A DNA stretch of 64,000 bases from Sphingopyxis microcysteis. GTDB lineage: Bacteria > Pseudomonadota > Alphaproteobacteria > Sphingomonadales > Sphingomonadaceae. A program made the translations under genes and the position numbers. This document shows, one piece after another, positions 6,979 to 15,227 of the stretch. Position 1 is the first letter of the stretch, and every line of letters begins with the position of its first letter. The stretch spans positions 418,724-482,723 of the forward strand of contig NZ_JAANYY010000005.1 of NCBI RefSeq assembly GCF_012274265.1, read 5' to 3'. Under the pieces are notes generated by a model that was not told the DNA's origin, made no database searches, and saw nothing but the letters and a program-made list of their open reading frames with translations.

Positions 6979-9300
6979 GTGACAGACGCACTGGGAAGAA
7001 TCAATTCCTTCGGCCGGCTAATGGCCGCATCTATGCTAGCGCTGCCGCTCGCTTCGCCTGCGTTCGCGCAGTCCGCCGAAAAGAGCGACGAGCAGCCGGC
7101 ACTTGGAGAGATCGTCGTTACGGCGACTAAGCGGCCTGAGCGCCTGCAGGACGTGCCAATCTCGGTACAGGCTGTCACCGGCGACCTTCTGAGAAGTGGT
7201 GCAGTTCAGAACTTCGAGGATGTCCAAGTCCCGGGTCTGCGCGTGTCGCGAGGCGGCATGGCCGATACCATTACCGTGCGCGGGATCGGCTCGGGGCAGA
7301 ATTTGGGCTTCGAGCAGTCGGCGCCAATGTACATCGACGGGGTGTATTATGGCCGGGCCCGAACCCAGCGCCTTGGTTTTCTTGACATCGACCGGATCGA
7401 GTTCCTGAAGGGGCCGCAACCAACGTTTCTGGGCAAGAATGCGATTGCGGGCGCCATTAACGTGGCCACGCGGCGGCCCGGCGATAAGTTTGGCGGCGAG
7501 CTCGAGTTCAGCTATGAGCCGGTCACCAATGAAAGGGCTGCATTTGGTGCGGTCGACATCCCTCTTGGACAGAACTGGTCCACCCGTGTCGCCTTGCGCT
7601 ACCGAAAGTCTGATGGTTATCTGACAAACACAGTAACCGGTCGCAAGGAGCCCGAGATTGAAGATCTTCTGGGTCGTATGACGATCACAGGAGAATTGGC
7701 AGACAGGCTCAAATTGACGGCCATCGGCTACTTTGGGAACAATGACGACCGAGGGCGCAATAACCAGTCGATCATCTGTCAGCCCAATTTCCGCCGTGAC
7801 ATTTCCGACGCAGTTCGTGAGCCTTGTCTGTTCGATCGCTTCAAGGCCTCGAGTGGACTGATCCCATCAGCGGCAGAAGCAGCGCGGCCAGACCTCTATA
7901 CTGACGATAATGGTGGTTCATTCTATAACCGCCTGCGCTCGGGCGGCGGCACACTTTTGCTGGATTATGAATTTGGCAATGGAGTGACGCTGAGCTCGGT
8001 AACGGGCTATTACAAGTACAAGAACTACCAGTTTATCGATACCGATCAAGGCGTGGCTAATTATTCCACGGCCACTTTCACTGAACGCTATGATCAGTTC
8101 AGTCAGGAAATCCGTCTGGTTTCGCCCAAGGACGGTGCGTTCAAATGGTTCCTGGGAGCCTATGTCGACAAGAACAACAACGATGTTGTCAGCACCTCGG
8201 ACAACGATGCGCGTAATCTTCTGCCGCTTGTGGTTCCGCCTCCGGCAGGCTCGACTAACCGAACTCCGGCATTTGTGAACGCTCGGATTATCGGTAGCGT
8301 TCAGGACAGCGTCGAAGATGCCTCATCATGGGCGATGTTCGGGGAGGCGAGCTATGCCTTCGGTCCGCTGACGATCCGCGGCGGAGTGCGCTACGAAGAG
8401 GTCAAGAAGGATCTCGCATTTGCCGGGTGTGAATCCACTCCCTATTCGGGCTGCACTCCACTTCCAATCCTGACCGCTAGCCGAAAGGATGAGAAGCTCC
8501 AGCCCGCCATCACGCTTGAGTATCGTCCGGCTGAAGACGTGATGATCTATTCCAGCTTCAAGAAGGGCTTCAAGTCTGGGGGCTTCTCCGGAACGGATGG
8601 CGGGCCGTTTAATCCGGAGAATGCAAACGCTTATGAGATCGGCTTGAAGAGCCGCTTCTTCGACCGACGAGTCCTGCTAAATCTCACGGCGTTCCGGAGC
8701 GATTACAAGGACCTGCAGGTTTCTTCCTTCGATCCCGCAACCGCTCTCTTCCAGACAACCAATGCCGCATCCGCGCGGACTCAAGGTGTGGAAGCGGAAC
8801 TCCAGTTCGCGGTGACAAGAAACTTCAGGCTTTCGACTAACGTCACTTATCTAGACGCAACCTACAAGGACTTTACCACCGCGCAGTGCTTCGCTGGCCA
8901 GACGGCCGCTCTTGGCTGCAATGCGGCGAACAACACCCAGAATCTCTCGGGCGTTACGACCCCCTATGCGCCGAAGTGGTCGGGCAACATTTCAGCGGAC
9001 TGGTCCCAGGAAATCGGGAGTGGGCTTACGCTCCGGGCAGGTAGCGACCTCTATTTCACGAGCCGGTTCGCGACCTTGGCCGACATCAACCCGAACTCCT
9101 TCCAGGAGAAATTTGCCAAGCTTAACGCCAGGGTCGGCCTGTCGAGTGAAAGTGGCTGGGACCTGTCGCTGGCCGTTCGCAATCTTACCGATAAGCGCAC
9201 CGCTGCCTTCAAGAACACGATCCCGGGCGGATTTAACTCGATTTCAGCGTTCACCGAACCGCCGCGGACTTTCACTATTCAGGCACGCTACCGGTTCTGA
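6979..9300 (+). CDS. TonB-dependent receptor
   Basis: A 773-residue outer-membrane receptor. A GTG at 6979, six bases after GGGGAGG, is preferred over an upstream in-frame TTG at 6964 that lies inside the ribosome binding site. Signal peptide MAASMLALPLASPAFAQS, then the plug with EIVVTATKRPERLQDVPISV, ITVRGIGSGQNLGFEQSAPMYIDGV and IEFLKGPQPTFLGKNAIAGAINVATRRPGD, then a beta-barrel of repeated aromatic strands ending in FTIQARYRF with the terminal Phe required for barrel insertion. This is the FecA/IroN-type family that sphingomonads use for large or hydrophobic organics as well as siderophores. Its place between sarcosine oxidase and other catabolic genes suggests a carbon substrate rather than iron (inference). 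Confidence 0.93.
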   Translation: MTDALGRINSFGRLMAASMLALPLASPAFAQSAEKSDEQPALGEIVVTATKRPERLQDVPISVQAVTGDLLRSGAVQNFEDVQVPGLRVSRGGMADTITVRGIGSGQNLGFEQSAPMYIDGVYYGRARTQRLGFLDIDRIEFLKGPQPTFLGKNAIAGAINVATRRPGDKFGGELEFSYEPVTNERAAFGAVDIPLGQNWSTRVALRYRKSDGYLTNTVTGRKEPEIEDLLGRMTITGELADRLKLTAIGYFGNNDDRGRNNQSIICQPNFRRDISDAVREPCLFDRFKASSGLIPSAAEAARPDLYTDDNGGSFYNRLRSGGGTLLLDYEFGNGVTLSSVTGYYKYKNYQFIDTDQGVANYSTATFTERYDQFSQEIRLVSPKDGAFKWFLGAYVDKNNNDVVSTSDNDARNLLPLVVPPPAGSTNRTPAFVNARIIGSVQDSVEDASSWAMFGEASYAFGPLTIRGGVRYEEVKKDLAFAGCESTPYSGCTPLPILTASRKDEKLQPAITLEYRPAEDVMIYSSFKKGFKSGGFSGTDGGPFNPENANAYEIGLKSRFFDRRVLLNLTAFRSDYKDLQVSSFDPATALFQTTNAASARTQGVEAELQFAVTRNFRLSTNVTYLDATYKDFTTAQCFAGQTAALGCNAANNTQNLSGVTTPYAPKWSGNISADWSQEIGSGLTLRAGSDLYFTSRFATLADINPNSFQEKFAKLNARVGLSSESGWDLSLAVRNLTDKRTAAFKNTIPGGFNSISAFTEPPRTFTIQARYRF

Positions 9301-9306
9301 TCACGC

Positions 9307-9353
9307 GAACTGGCAGAGCATGGGTGGCAATTTCTGCCCGGCTCTGCCAGTTC
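9307..9353 (+). terminator. Strong hairpin downstream of TonB receptor
   Basis: GAACTGGCAGAGC at 9307-9319 and GCTCTGCCAGTTC at 9341-9353 are perfect 13-base complements; the loop itself can pair GGCA with TGCC. It begins six bases after the receptor stop and ends 20 bases before the next gene. There is no T-tract, so it may be a processing or attenuation element that lowers expression of the downstream gene or protects the receptor mRNA, not a classic intrinsic terminator. Confidence 0.6.
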
Positions 9354-9372
9354 ATGGCCTGACGGGGCTGGA

Positions 9373-12102
9373 ATGAGCATCGCAAGAAAGAGAAATCCGA
9401 AGTACGTCGTCGCCGCTATCTGCATGGCGTTGTCTGGCATGGCAGCGCTGGTTTACCAGGTCGTCTGGACCCACAAGATGGCGGTGGCGATTGGAACGGC
9501 ACAAAGCGCCGTCGCGATCATGCTGGCCAGCTTTCTCGGCGGTCTTGCGCTTGGTGGTTGGATGGCCGCGCGCTGGCTCAATTCTGGCGTCGATGCAGGC
9601 AGACGCTACGCGTTTTTAGAGCTGTTTATTGCGGTCTGGGCCATCGCCGTTCCTCTGCTATTTCCTCTGTTGCAGACGCTGCTGATCGGACTGTTGTCGA
9701 GCGGAGCGCATTTGCCGCCTGATGCAGGTTGGGCCCAGTTCTGGGTCTATCTTACGATCGTTGCAGCGGCCTTTGCACCACCGACCATCGCCATGGGAGC
9801 CACGCTGCCAATTCTGGTGCGCGCGGTGCGCTGCGGTGTGGACGATGTCGCTGGCCTCTATGCGCTGAATACGTTCGGCGCAGCGGCAGGAGCCATGCTG
9901 GCAGGCTTCCTACTGCTACCGTCTTTGGGACTGACTGTGGCCAGCCAGTTGGCTGCAGCGGCGAATATTGTGGCCGCTGTCTTGGCTTGGCGCTACCTGC
10001 GCTCCAACGGCCCCGAAAAGAAGCACGATGCGGGAACCGCTGCTTCGCCTGTTCAACGGGTGCTGGTTGCGGCGTTTCTGTCCGGGATCGCTACTTTCGC
10101 ACTTGAGGTATTCTGGACAAGGCTGCTGGCAATTCCCTTTGGGGGGACGACTCAAGGCTTTGCGTTCATGCTGGGCCTATGGCTGACGGGACTTGCGCTC
10201 GGTGGACTCTATGCTGCGCGGAAGCCGGGAAGTGCAGCCATGGCGCTCACGTTCGGCGCAATCTTGTCCTCGCTGGGCTATCTCGCAATCCTTGTTACGG
10301 GAGCTGCTGAGAAATCCGCGGTTCTGGCTCTGTTTCCGGGAGCCATTGCCTTCGGCATGGCCTATCCGCGCTTCGTCGAGGCGGCAGGCGGAGACCCTGC
10401 GAAAAGCGCGGCTGTGGTCTATGCCTCAAATACTGCGGGGGCGGTAGCAGGCGCTATGTTGGCTGGCCATTATCTGCTGGAATCGTACGGCTTCGGCGGA
10501 ACGCTGCTTGTTGCAGTAACGCTACTTTTCTTAGCTGCTGCGGCCGTTTCTCACTTATCAAAACAAACTTATGCATTCGCAGCAGGCGCGCTTGTGAGTA
10601 TCGGCGGGCTCGTAGTTGGAGTGCCGGAACCCTACTCGCTGCTCAAGGCCGGTGTCGTAGACAGAGACACATCCGGTGATCTGGTTTCGCTCAATGTGGG
10701 GCGCGTTGCAACAGTCGAAGTGCGCGACCGTGATGACGGTGTACTTATTCGAAGTGATGGGCTGCCGGAAGCACTGGTGCCGCGGGCGGGTACGCCACCA
10801 GCCCTGAATGATCAACACTGGCTGACTATTCTTCCATCGCTCGCACGACCGCAGGCCAGATCAATGATGGTGATCGGTCTTGGCGGAGGCGTCAGCCTGG
10901 AACCGGTCCCTTCGTGGATCAGCACCATAGATGTTGTCGAAATCGAAGAACGTATCATCGAGGCCAATCGCAGGATTGCGTCGCAGCGTGCGGTGGATCC
11001 GCTATCTGACGCCCGGGTCAAGATCGTCCACAATGATGCACGTAACGCAATGCTGCGCACTGGCAAACGCTACGACATCATTGTGTCACAGCCGTCGCAT
11101 CCTTGGACGGCGGGTTCCTCGAATCTATATACGCGACAGTTTGTTGCGCTCGCCAAGGCGCGCCTCGCCGATCATGGAGTGTTTGTCCAATGGATGAACG
11201 CGTCCTTTGTTGATCCACGGCTACTCCGATCTTTCCTCGCGACGCTTGCATCTGAGTTCCCCAATGTCCGGGTATACGAACCGGTTCCGTTCAACTTGAT
11301 CGTCATGGCTTCGGATGCTCCCATATTGCCAGAGAGCGGGCTTGCTGTAGTCGGGTCGGCCGATGTCCGGCTGCTCGATCGAGCGGGCATCCTGGATGCG
11401 GACGATTTCGCCTGGTCGCTCCTCCTTGATGAGGGAGCAGTGCGACGGGCTATTACAGGGGCCTTTCCGATCAGCGACGACAGGAATTCAATGGCTTTTG
11501 AAACAGGGCCGGGGCGGGGAATCCTGACACGGACGGGACTCGATGCCTTTACCCAAAGACCTGCGGGCGCGCGGGCCGGTAGCGACTATTCCCGCCTGCG
11601 GCTGGCGCAGGCAGGCCTGCTACCATTCACGCCGGTTACGGAAAGTGGGCTGGTGGCGCTGGCCAGAGCGAAAGGCGCAGCTGGTGATTATGCGGCGCTG
11701 GCGGGGATGGATCGGCAACTTGCGTCCGTGACACCTGTTGAACCGGGGTATGCAGCCGCAAACCAGCTACGCTCGGCCTGGCGCCTTGAACGGATTGCTT
11801 CCGTCGATCCCCGGCAGCGTGCAGCCATGGCCCAGGAAACGCTGACTATCGTTGATGCCGCGCTGCGCGTCGAGGCAACCACCGATCTGCTGATCCAGCG
11901 CGCGACTCTTGCGCAAGTGATCGGCGATCATGCGATGCTGGTGGAAACTGCGCTCGCTTTTGCCGTCGTGGCTCGCCAGTCGCGGGGCGGGATTCTCGAA
12001 GCGCGCCGTTCGGAGGCGCTGAAGGCCGCCCTTGAGAGGCTGGAGTCGTCACCGATCCGCCAGCGCGCTATTGCCGCACTTGACGGCGTTGCGCAAAGAT
12101 AA
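9373..12102 (+). CDS. Membrane-anchored spermidine synthase-like protein
   Basis: A 909-residue protein. The first roughly 410 residues form many membrane helices (ALSGMAALVYQVVWTHKMA, AIMLASFLGGLALGGWMAARW, TIAMGATLPILVRAV, TFGAAAGAMLAGFLLLPSLG and others). A cytoplasmic polyamine-synthase/methyltransferase fold follows, with MVIGLGGGVSLEP (nucleotide loop), STIDVVEIEERIIEANRRI and VKIVHNDARNAML, then IIVSQPSHPWTAGSSNLYTRQF. A helical C-terminal tail of about 200 residues has no clear family. Such fused spermine/spermidine synthase proteins are widespread but mostly of unknown function; the membrane half resembles a transporter and aminopropyl transfer is unproven. It lies 72 bases downstream of the TonB receptor, across a strong hairpin. 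Confidence 0.82.
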   Translation: MSIARKRNPKYVVAAICMALSGMAALVYQVVWTHKMAVAIGTAQSAVAIMLASFLGGLALGGWMAARWLNSGVDAGRRYAFLELFIAVWAIAVPLLFPLLQTLLIGLLSSGAHLPPDAGWAQFWVYLTIVAAAFAPPTIAMGATLPILVRAVRCGVDDVAGLYALNTFGAAAGAMLAGFLLLPSLGLTVASQLAAAANIVAAVLAWRYLRSNGPEKKHDAGTAASPVQRVLVAAFLSGIATFALEVFWTRLLAIPFGGTTQGFAFMLGLWLTGLALGGLYAARKPGSAAMALTFGAILSSLGYLAILVTGAAEKSAVLALFPGAIAFGMAYPRFVEAAGGDPAKSAAVVYASNTAGAVAGAMLAGHYLLESYGFGGTLLVAVTLLFLAAAAVSHLSKQTYAFAAGALVSIGGLVVGVPEPYSLLKAGVVDRDTSGDLVSLNVGRVATVEVRDRDDGVLIRSDGLPEALVPRAGTPPALNDQHWLTILPSLARPQARSMMVIGLGGGVSLEPVPSWISTIDVVEIEERIIEANRRIASQRAVDPLSDARVKIVHNDARNAMLRTGKRYDIIVSQPSHPWTAGSSNLYTRQFVALAKARLADHGVFVQWMNASFVDPRLLRSFLATLASEFPNVRVYEPVPFNLIVMASDAPILPESGLAVVGSADVRLLDRAGILDADDFAWSLLLDEGAVRRAITGAFPISDDRNSMAFETGPGRGILTRTGLDAFTQRPAGARAGSDYSRLRLAQAGLLPFTPVTESGLVALARAKGAAGDYAALAGMDRQLASVTPVEPGYAAANQLRSAWRLERIASVDPRQRAAMAQETLTIVDAALRVEATTDLLIQRATLAQVIGDHAMLVETALAFAVVARQSRGGILEARRSEALKAALERLESSPIRQRAIAALDGVAQR

Positions 12103-12180
12103 GGAAACTGTTACGCGGGGCTTGACAAACGTGGCATTGGACAGCCGCAACAAGTCGTCAACCTGCTGAGCTCATTCCGT

Positions 12181-13032
12181 TCAATCAAACACAATCGTTC
12201 GGGATCCGTTCAGTATGACACGCTGCTCGACATGCCAGCGGACGGCACGCGAGAGGACTGATGCCTCGACTTCCTGACCAATAAGCGTGAGTTCCTCGGC
12301 GGTACGAGAATGACTTACGCGCCGCGTGTCCTGCTCGATGATCGGGCCTTCATCGAGATCGGTTGTAACGTAGTGAGCCGTCGCACCGATGAGCTTCACA
12401 CCCCGGGCATGGGCCTGGTGATAGGGCTTGGCACCTTTGAAGCTTGGAAGAAAACTGTGATGAATGTTGATGCACCGCCCAGCGAGCACTGCGCAAAGAT
12501 CTGGTGACAAGATCTGCATGTACCGAGCCAGAACAACCAGATCGATGTGATTCTCTTTTACCAGTTTGAGAAGAGCCCGTTCCTGCTCTGGCTTGGTCTG
12601 CGGAGTGACGGGCAGGTGATGATACGGGATGCCGTTCCACTCGGTGAATGAGCGCATGTCCTCGTGGTTCGAAACAACAGCTCGGATCTCCACTGGCAGT
12701 TGGCCAGCGCGCCAGCGGTAAAGCAGATCATGCAGGCAATGCCCGAAGCGCGAAACCATCAGCAGGATTTTTGGCTTCCTTGAGGCATCGGTGAAGGTCG
12801 CTGTCATATCGAACCGTGATGCAATGGGTCCGAAAGAGGATTCAACCTCAGGCAGCGAGGGTATCGCTGCTGACACCGGCTTGAATACGATCCGCATGAA
12901 GAAGTCGTCGGCATCCTGATGCTGGTGCGACTCCACGATTGTGAAGTTGGATTCGGCAAGAAAGCCTGTGACAGCCGCGACGAGTCCTGGCCGATCAGTG
13001 CAGCGAATGGTAAGGAACATTTTGTTTGTCAT
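12181..13032 (-). CDS. purU: Formyltetrahydrofolate deformylase
   Basis: A 283-residue protein with an N-terminal ACT domain (CTDRPGLVAAVTGFLAESNFTI) and a C-terminal formyltransferase-fold domain from about residue 87. The catalytic triad positions are visible: Asn189 and His191 in CINIHHSFLPSFKGA and Asp227 in DLDEGPII. PurU hydrolyses 10-formyl-THF to formate and THF. In this setting it would recycle the folate loaded by sarcosine oxidase and feed formate to the Fds enzyme encoded at 30.6-36.9 kb; purU beside demethylase genes is a known arrangement. It is divergent from tetR, with a palindrome near its start codon. Confidence 0.95.
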   Translation of the reverse strand: MTNKMFLTIRCTDRPGLVAAVTGFLAESNFTIVESHQHQDADDFFMRIVFKPVSAAIPSLPEVESSFGPIASRFDMTATFTDASRKPKILLMVSRFGHCLHDLLYRWRAGQLPVEIRAVVSNHEDMRSFTEWNGIPYHHLPVTPQTKPEQERALLKLVKENHIDLVVLARYMQILSPDLCAVLAGRCINIHHSFLPSFKGAKPYHQAHARGVKLIGATAHYVTTDLDEGPIIEQDTRRVSHSRTAEELTLIGQEVEASVLSRAVRWHVEQRVILNGSRTIVFD

Positions 13033-13078
13033 CTGGATTACGAAGCCATTTTCACAGCAGCCTCAGGTCATTCAATGA

Positions 13079-13096
13079 CCATACAGCAGTGTATGG
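13079..13096. promoter_or_regulatory. Palindromic operator, TetR-type site B
   Basis: CCATACAGCAGTGTATGG, with CCATACA and TGTATGG as perfect inverted arms. It lies 46 bases upstream of purU and about 235 bases before tetR, in the intergenic region of the two divergent genes. Related sites occur at 535, 15162 and 21043. The position next to tetR suggests autoregulation plus control of purU. Confidence 0.65.
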
Positions 13097-13331
13097 AAAT
13101 CGCAAGCGTTGAACTCTGCTCCTGCGGAGCCTATTGCCAGCGCGTAGGCCAACTGGCGACTCGTAGATCCTCGCGTTGCGCAAATTTGGTGGGATTGCGG
13201 TGGTCAAGGTCCCGTTCTTGCCGTTCTGTTATGTGGTGGGGACATCAGGTTGCCCCGCTTTATGCGAATTTGGCATGCTGTTGTTTGATCGTTCGTAATT
13301 TTGAGCGGGGTACGGACTGGTGGGAGGTGCG

Positions 13332-13955
13332 GTGAGCAGCGAAGGAAGCGCCGGTACATTGCGTCGGCGGACAAAACCCCCAACGTCCAGTTCAAACCGG
13401 ACCTCGTCGCGCTTAAGTCGCGAAGACTGGATCAATGCAGCGAAAACTATGCTGGTTGAAAGCGGTATTGACGGCGTAAAAGTCGATTTGCTTGCAAAGC
13501 GCATGAAGGTAACTCGCGGCAGCTTTTACTGGCATTTTGAAGATCGCGACGCGCTGCTCGATGCACTGCTGCAGCTGTGGGAAGCAAGTAACACCGAACC
13601 AATGCTGGCGGCGATCAAGGCGGCCGGCGCACGCGGCGATCGCGAGGATTTTGATGCGACTGTCGGCCGCTTGTGGATCGACGAAACCGAATTCGACCCG
13701 GCATTTGATTCGGCAATCCGTGACTGGGCACGAACCGATCCCGACGTTGCGGACGCTGTGCACCACATCGACGACATTAGAGTTGCTGCCTTTGCGGAGA
13801 TGTTCAAATCTTATGGCTTCACGGGGGACGAAGCGGAGGTCCGCGGTCGCATCATCTATTATCATCAGGTAGGCTACTATACCCTCGGCATCCGCGAAAG
13901 CAGCGCCGAGCGCAAGCGCCTTGGAGCGCTCTACGACAAGGTACTGCTCTACTGA
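13332..13955 (+). CDS. TetR family transcriptional regulator
   Basis: A 207-residue protein starting at GTG 13332, four bases after GGGAGG (13322-13327); an in-frame GTG at 13320 precedes the ribosome binding site and is less likely. The HTH lies around residues 47-70: GVKVDLLAKRMKVTRGSFYWHF, followed by EDRDALLDALL, as in TetR/AcrR proteins. The first 25 residues are Ser/Thr/Arg rich and probably disordered. The C-terminal ligand-binding half (residues 80-207) shows no recognisable subfamily. The repeated palindromes at 535, 13079, 15162 and 21043 are its probable operators (inference from proximity and symmetry). The 3' end overlaps that of the convergent Rieske gene by seven bases. Confidence 0.9.
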   Translation: MSSEGSAGTLRRRTKPPTSSSNRTSSRLSREDWINAAKTMLVESGIDGVKVDLLAKRMKVTRGSFYWHFEDRDALLDALLQLWEASNTEPMLAAIKAAGARGDREDFDATVGRLWIDETEFDPAFDSAIRDWARTDPDVADAVHHIDDIRVAAFAEMFKSYGFTGDEAEVRGRIIYYHQVGYYTLGIRESSAERKRLGALYDKVLLY

Positions 13956-15103
13956 CTTATGGCTCCAGCCCCCAACCTGTCAGCAAGGTATTTGCGGATG
14001 TCGAGGCTGTCGTCTTCCATTGGTGCATACCAGCCATGTTCGAGCGCTCCCATGCTCATACCCTGCTGGACGCGTTCGCAGACTGCCCAATCCTGGCGGT
14101 TCGTGATGTCCCAGAAGTCGATCGCGTCGGAACCGTTGAAATTGGGTTGGGAAATCTCCTCCGGATCGAAGAGAAAGCGGCATTCGACAATCGTCTTTTC
14201 GGCTGAGATAGGCCAGAGGATGAAGGCGGCACCATGTTCTGCGCTCATTGAGAGCATCATGTTCGGATAGACGAGTTCGCCCTTGTGCCGAACCAACTCG
14301 AATTCGTCGAGCCCTGCGAACGGCTTGCGGGACGTCGTGCCGGTAAACGTGTAGGTCCAGGCTCTTTCGCGATGGGGTACACCATTTTCCCAGTCGAGTT
14401 CGAGACCACCCTTCTTACGGAATGCCGGCACGATCTCGCAAAGTTCCGGATGGACACCGCTGCAGTGATAACATTCATTGTAGTTTTCGGCGATGACCTT
14501 CCAGTTCGCCGCGACCTCATATTTGATGGTATGCGCGGTCTGTAGTCGGTCCAGCGGGTAATTCGCGAGCCGTTTCGGAGCGAGACCAATATCAGCAACC
14601 CCAAGTGCCCTGGGTATCTCTTCCCCAAGCTCTGGGCGCAGTTTCAAGAAGATGAACCCGCCCCAGGTTGCGATACCAACCGGGATCAGGCTGAAATCTT
14701 TCACATTGAAATCGTCCGATTTAGTCAGGTGAGGTGCATTGATCAGCGCGCCGTCGAAACCGTAGGTCCATTGGTGATAGGGGCAGCGAATGAAGCCCCG
14801 GTCAATTCCCCCGTTGAGGGTAACCCCCCATTTCGAATCATCACCACAAAGTTTTGATCCGCGGTGACGGCAGATATTCTGGTGGGCGCGCAGGCTGCCG
14901 TCTTCGAGACGCCCGACAATCACGCTCTCTCCAAGGACCGGCACTACGATAGCGTTGCCGGGTTCTGGTACGTCTTCGCAACGCGCTACACATACCCATT
15001 CCCGGCTAAAGAGTGCGCTGCGCTCCCGCTCGAAGAACGCTGGTTCTGTGTAACACCGGAATGGCAAAGACGCCTTCATGGCTGAAGATACAAACTGACT
15101 CAT
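13949..15103 (-). CDS. Rieske non-heme iron oxygenase, alpha subunit (GbcA/CntA-like)
   Basis: A 384-residue oxygenase. The second ATG of an ATGATG pair is chosen because GAGAGG lies five bases upstream. Rieske ligands are C78-R-H80 and C107-P-Y-H110; the gap between the pairs is 26 residues, longer than the usual 16-17. The catalytic iron site is H213 and H218 in NECYHCSGVHPEL plus an Asp in DFWDITNRQDWAVCE (D332 or D338). This overall pattern resembles the glycine betaine, carnitine and stachydrine demethylating/monooxygenating group more than classical arene dioxygenases, and no beta subunit is present. With sarcosine oxidase and C1 genes nearby, an N-demethylating role is likely (inference). 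No reductase partner is encoded in the window. It is divergent from the TonB receptor at 15228, and site C lies between them. Confidence 0.9.
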   Translation of the reverse strand: MSQFVSSAMKASLPFRCYTEPAFFERERSALFSREWVCVARCEDVPEPGNAIVVPVLGESVIVGRLEDGSLRAHQNICRHRGSKLCGDDSKWGVTLNGGIDRGFIRCPYHQWTYGFDGALINAPHLTKSDDFNVKDFSLIPVGIATWGGFIFLKLRPELGEEIPRALGVADIGLAPKRLANYPLDRLQTAHTIKYEVAANWKVIAENYNECYHCSGVHPELCEIVPAFRKKGGLELDWENGVPHRERAWTYTFTGTTSRKPFAGLDEFELVRHKGELVYPNMMLSMSAEHGAAFILWPISAEKTIVECRFLFDPEEISQPNFNGSDAIDFWDITNRQDWAVCERVQQGMSMGALEHGWYAPMEDDSLDIRKYLADRLGAGAISQ

Positions 15104-15161
15104 CATGACCTCTCGCGAATCCGAATGGGCTACTTTCCATATTGCCAATGGGCCTTCAATA

Positions 15162-15179
15162 CAATACAGTTCTGTATGG
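15162..15179. promoter_or_regulatory. Palindromic operator, TetR-type site C
   Basis: CAATACAGTTCTGTATGG, arms ATACAG/CTGTAT. It sits between the divergent Rieske oxygenase and TonB receptor genes and could control both. Its right arm TGTATGG is identical to that of sites A, B and D. Confidence 0.62.
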
Positions 15180-15227
15180 TTTTGATTCGATGCCGTTAAA
15201 ATGCTGAGGTCAAAAAGGGAGGGATTG

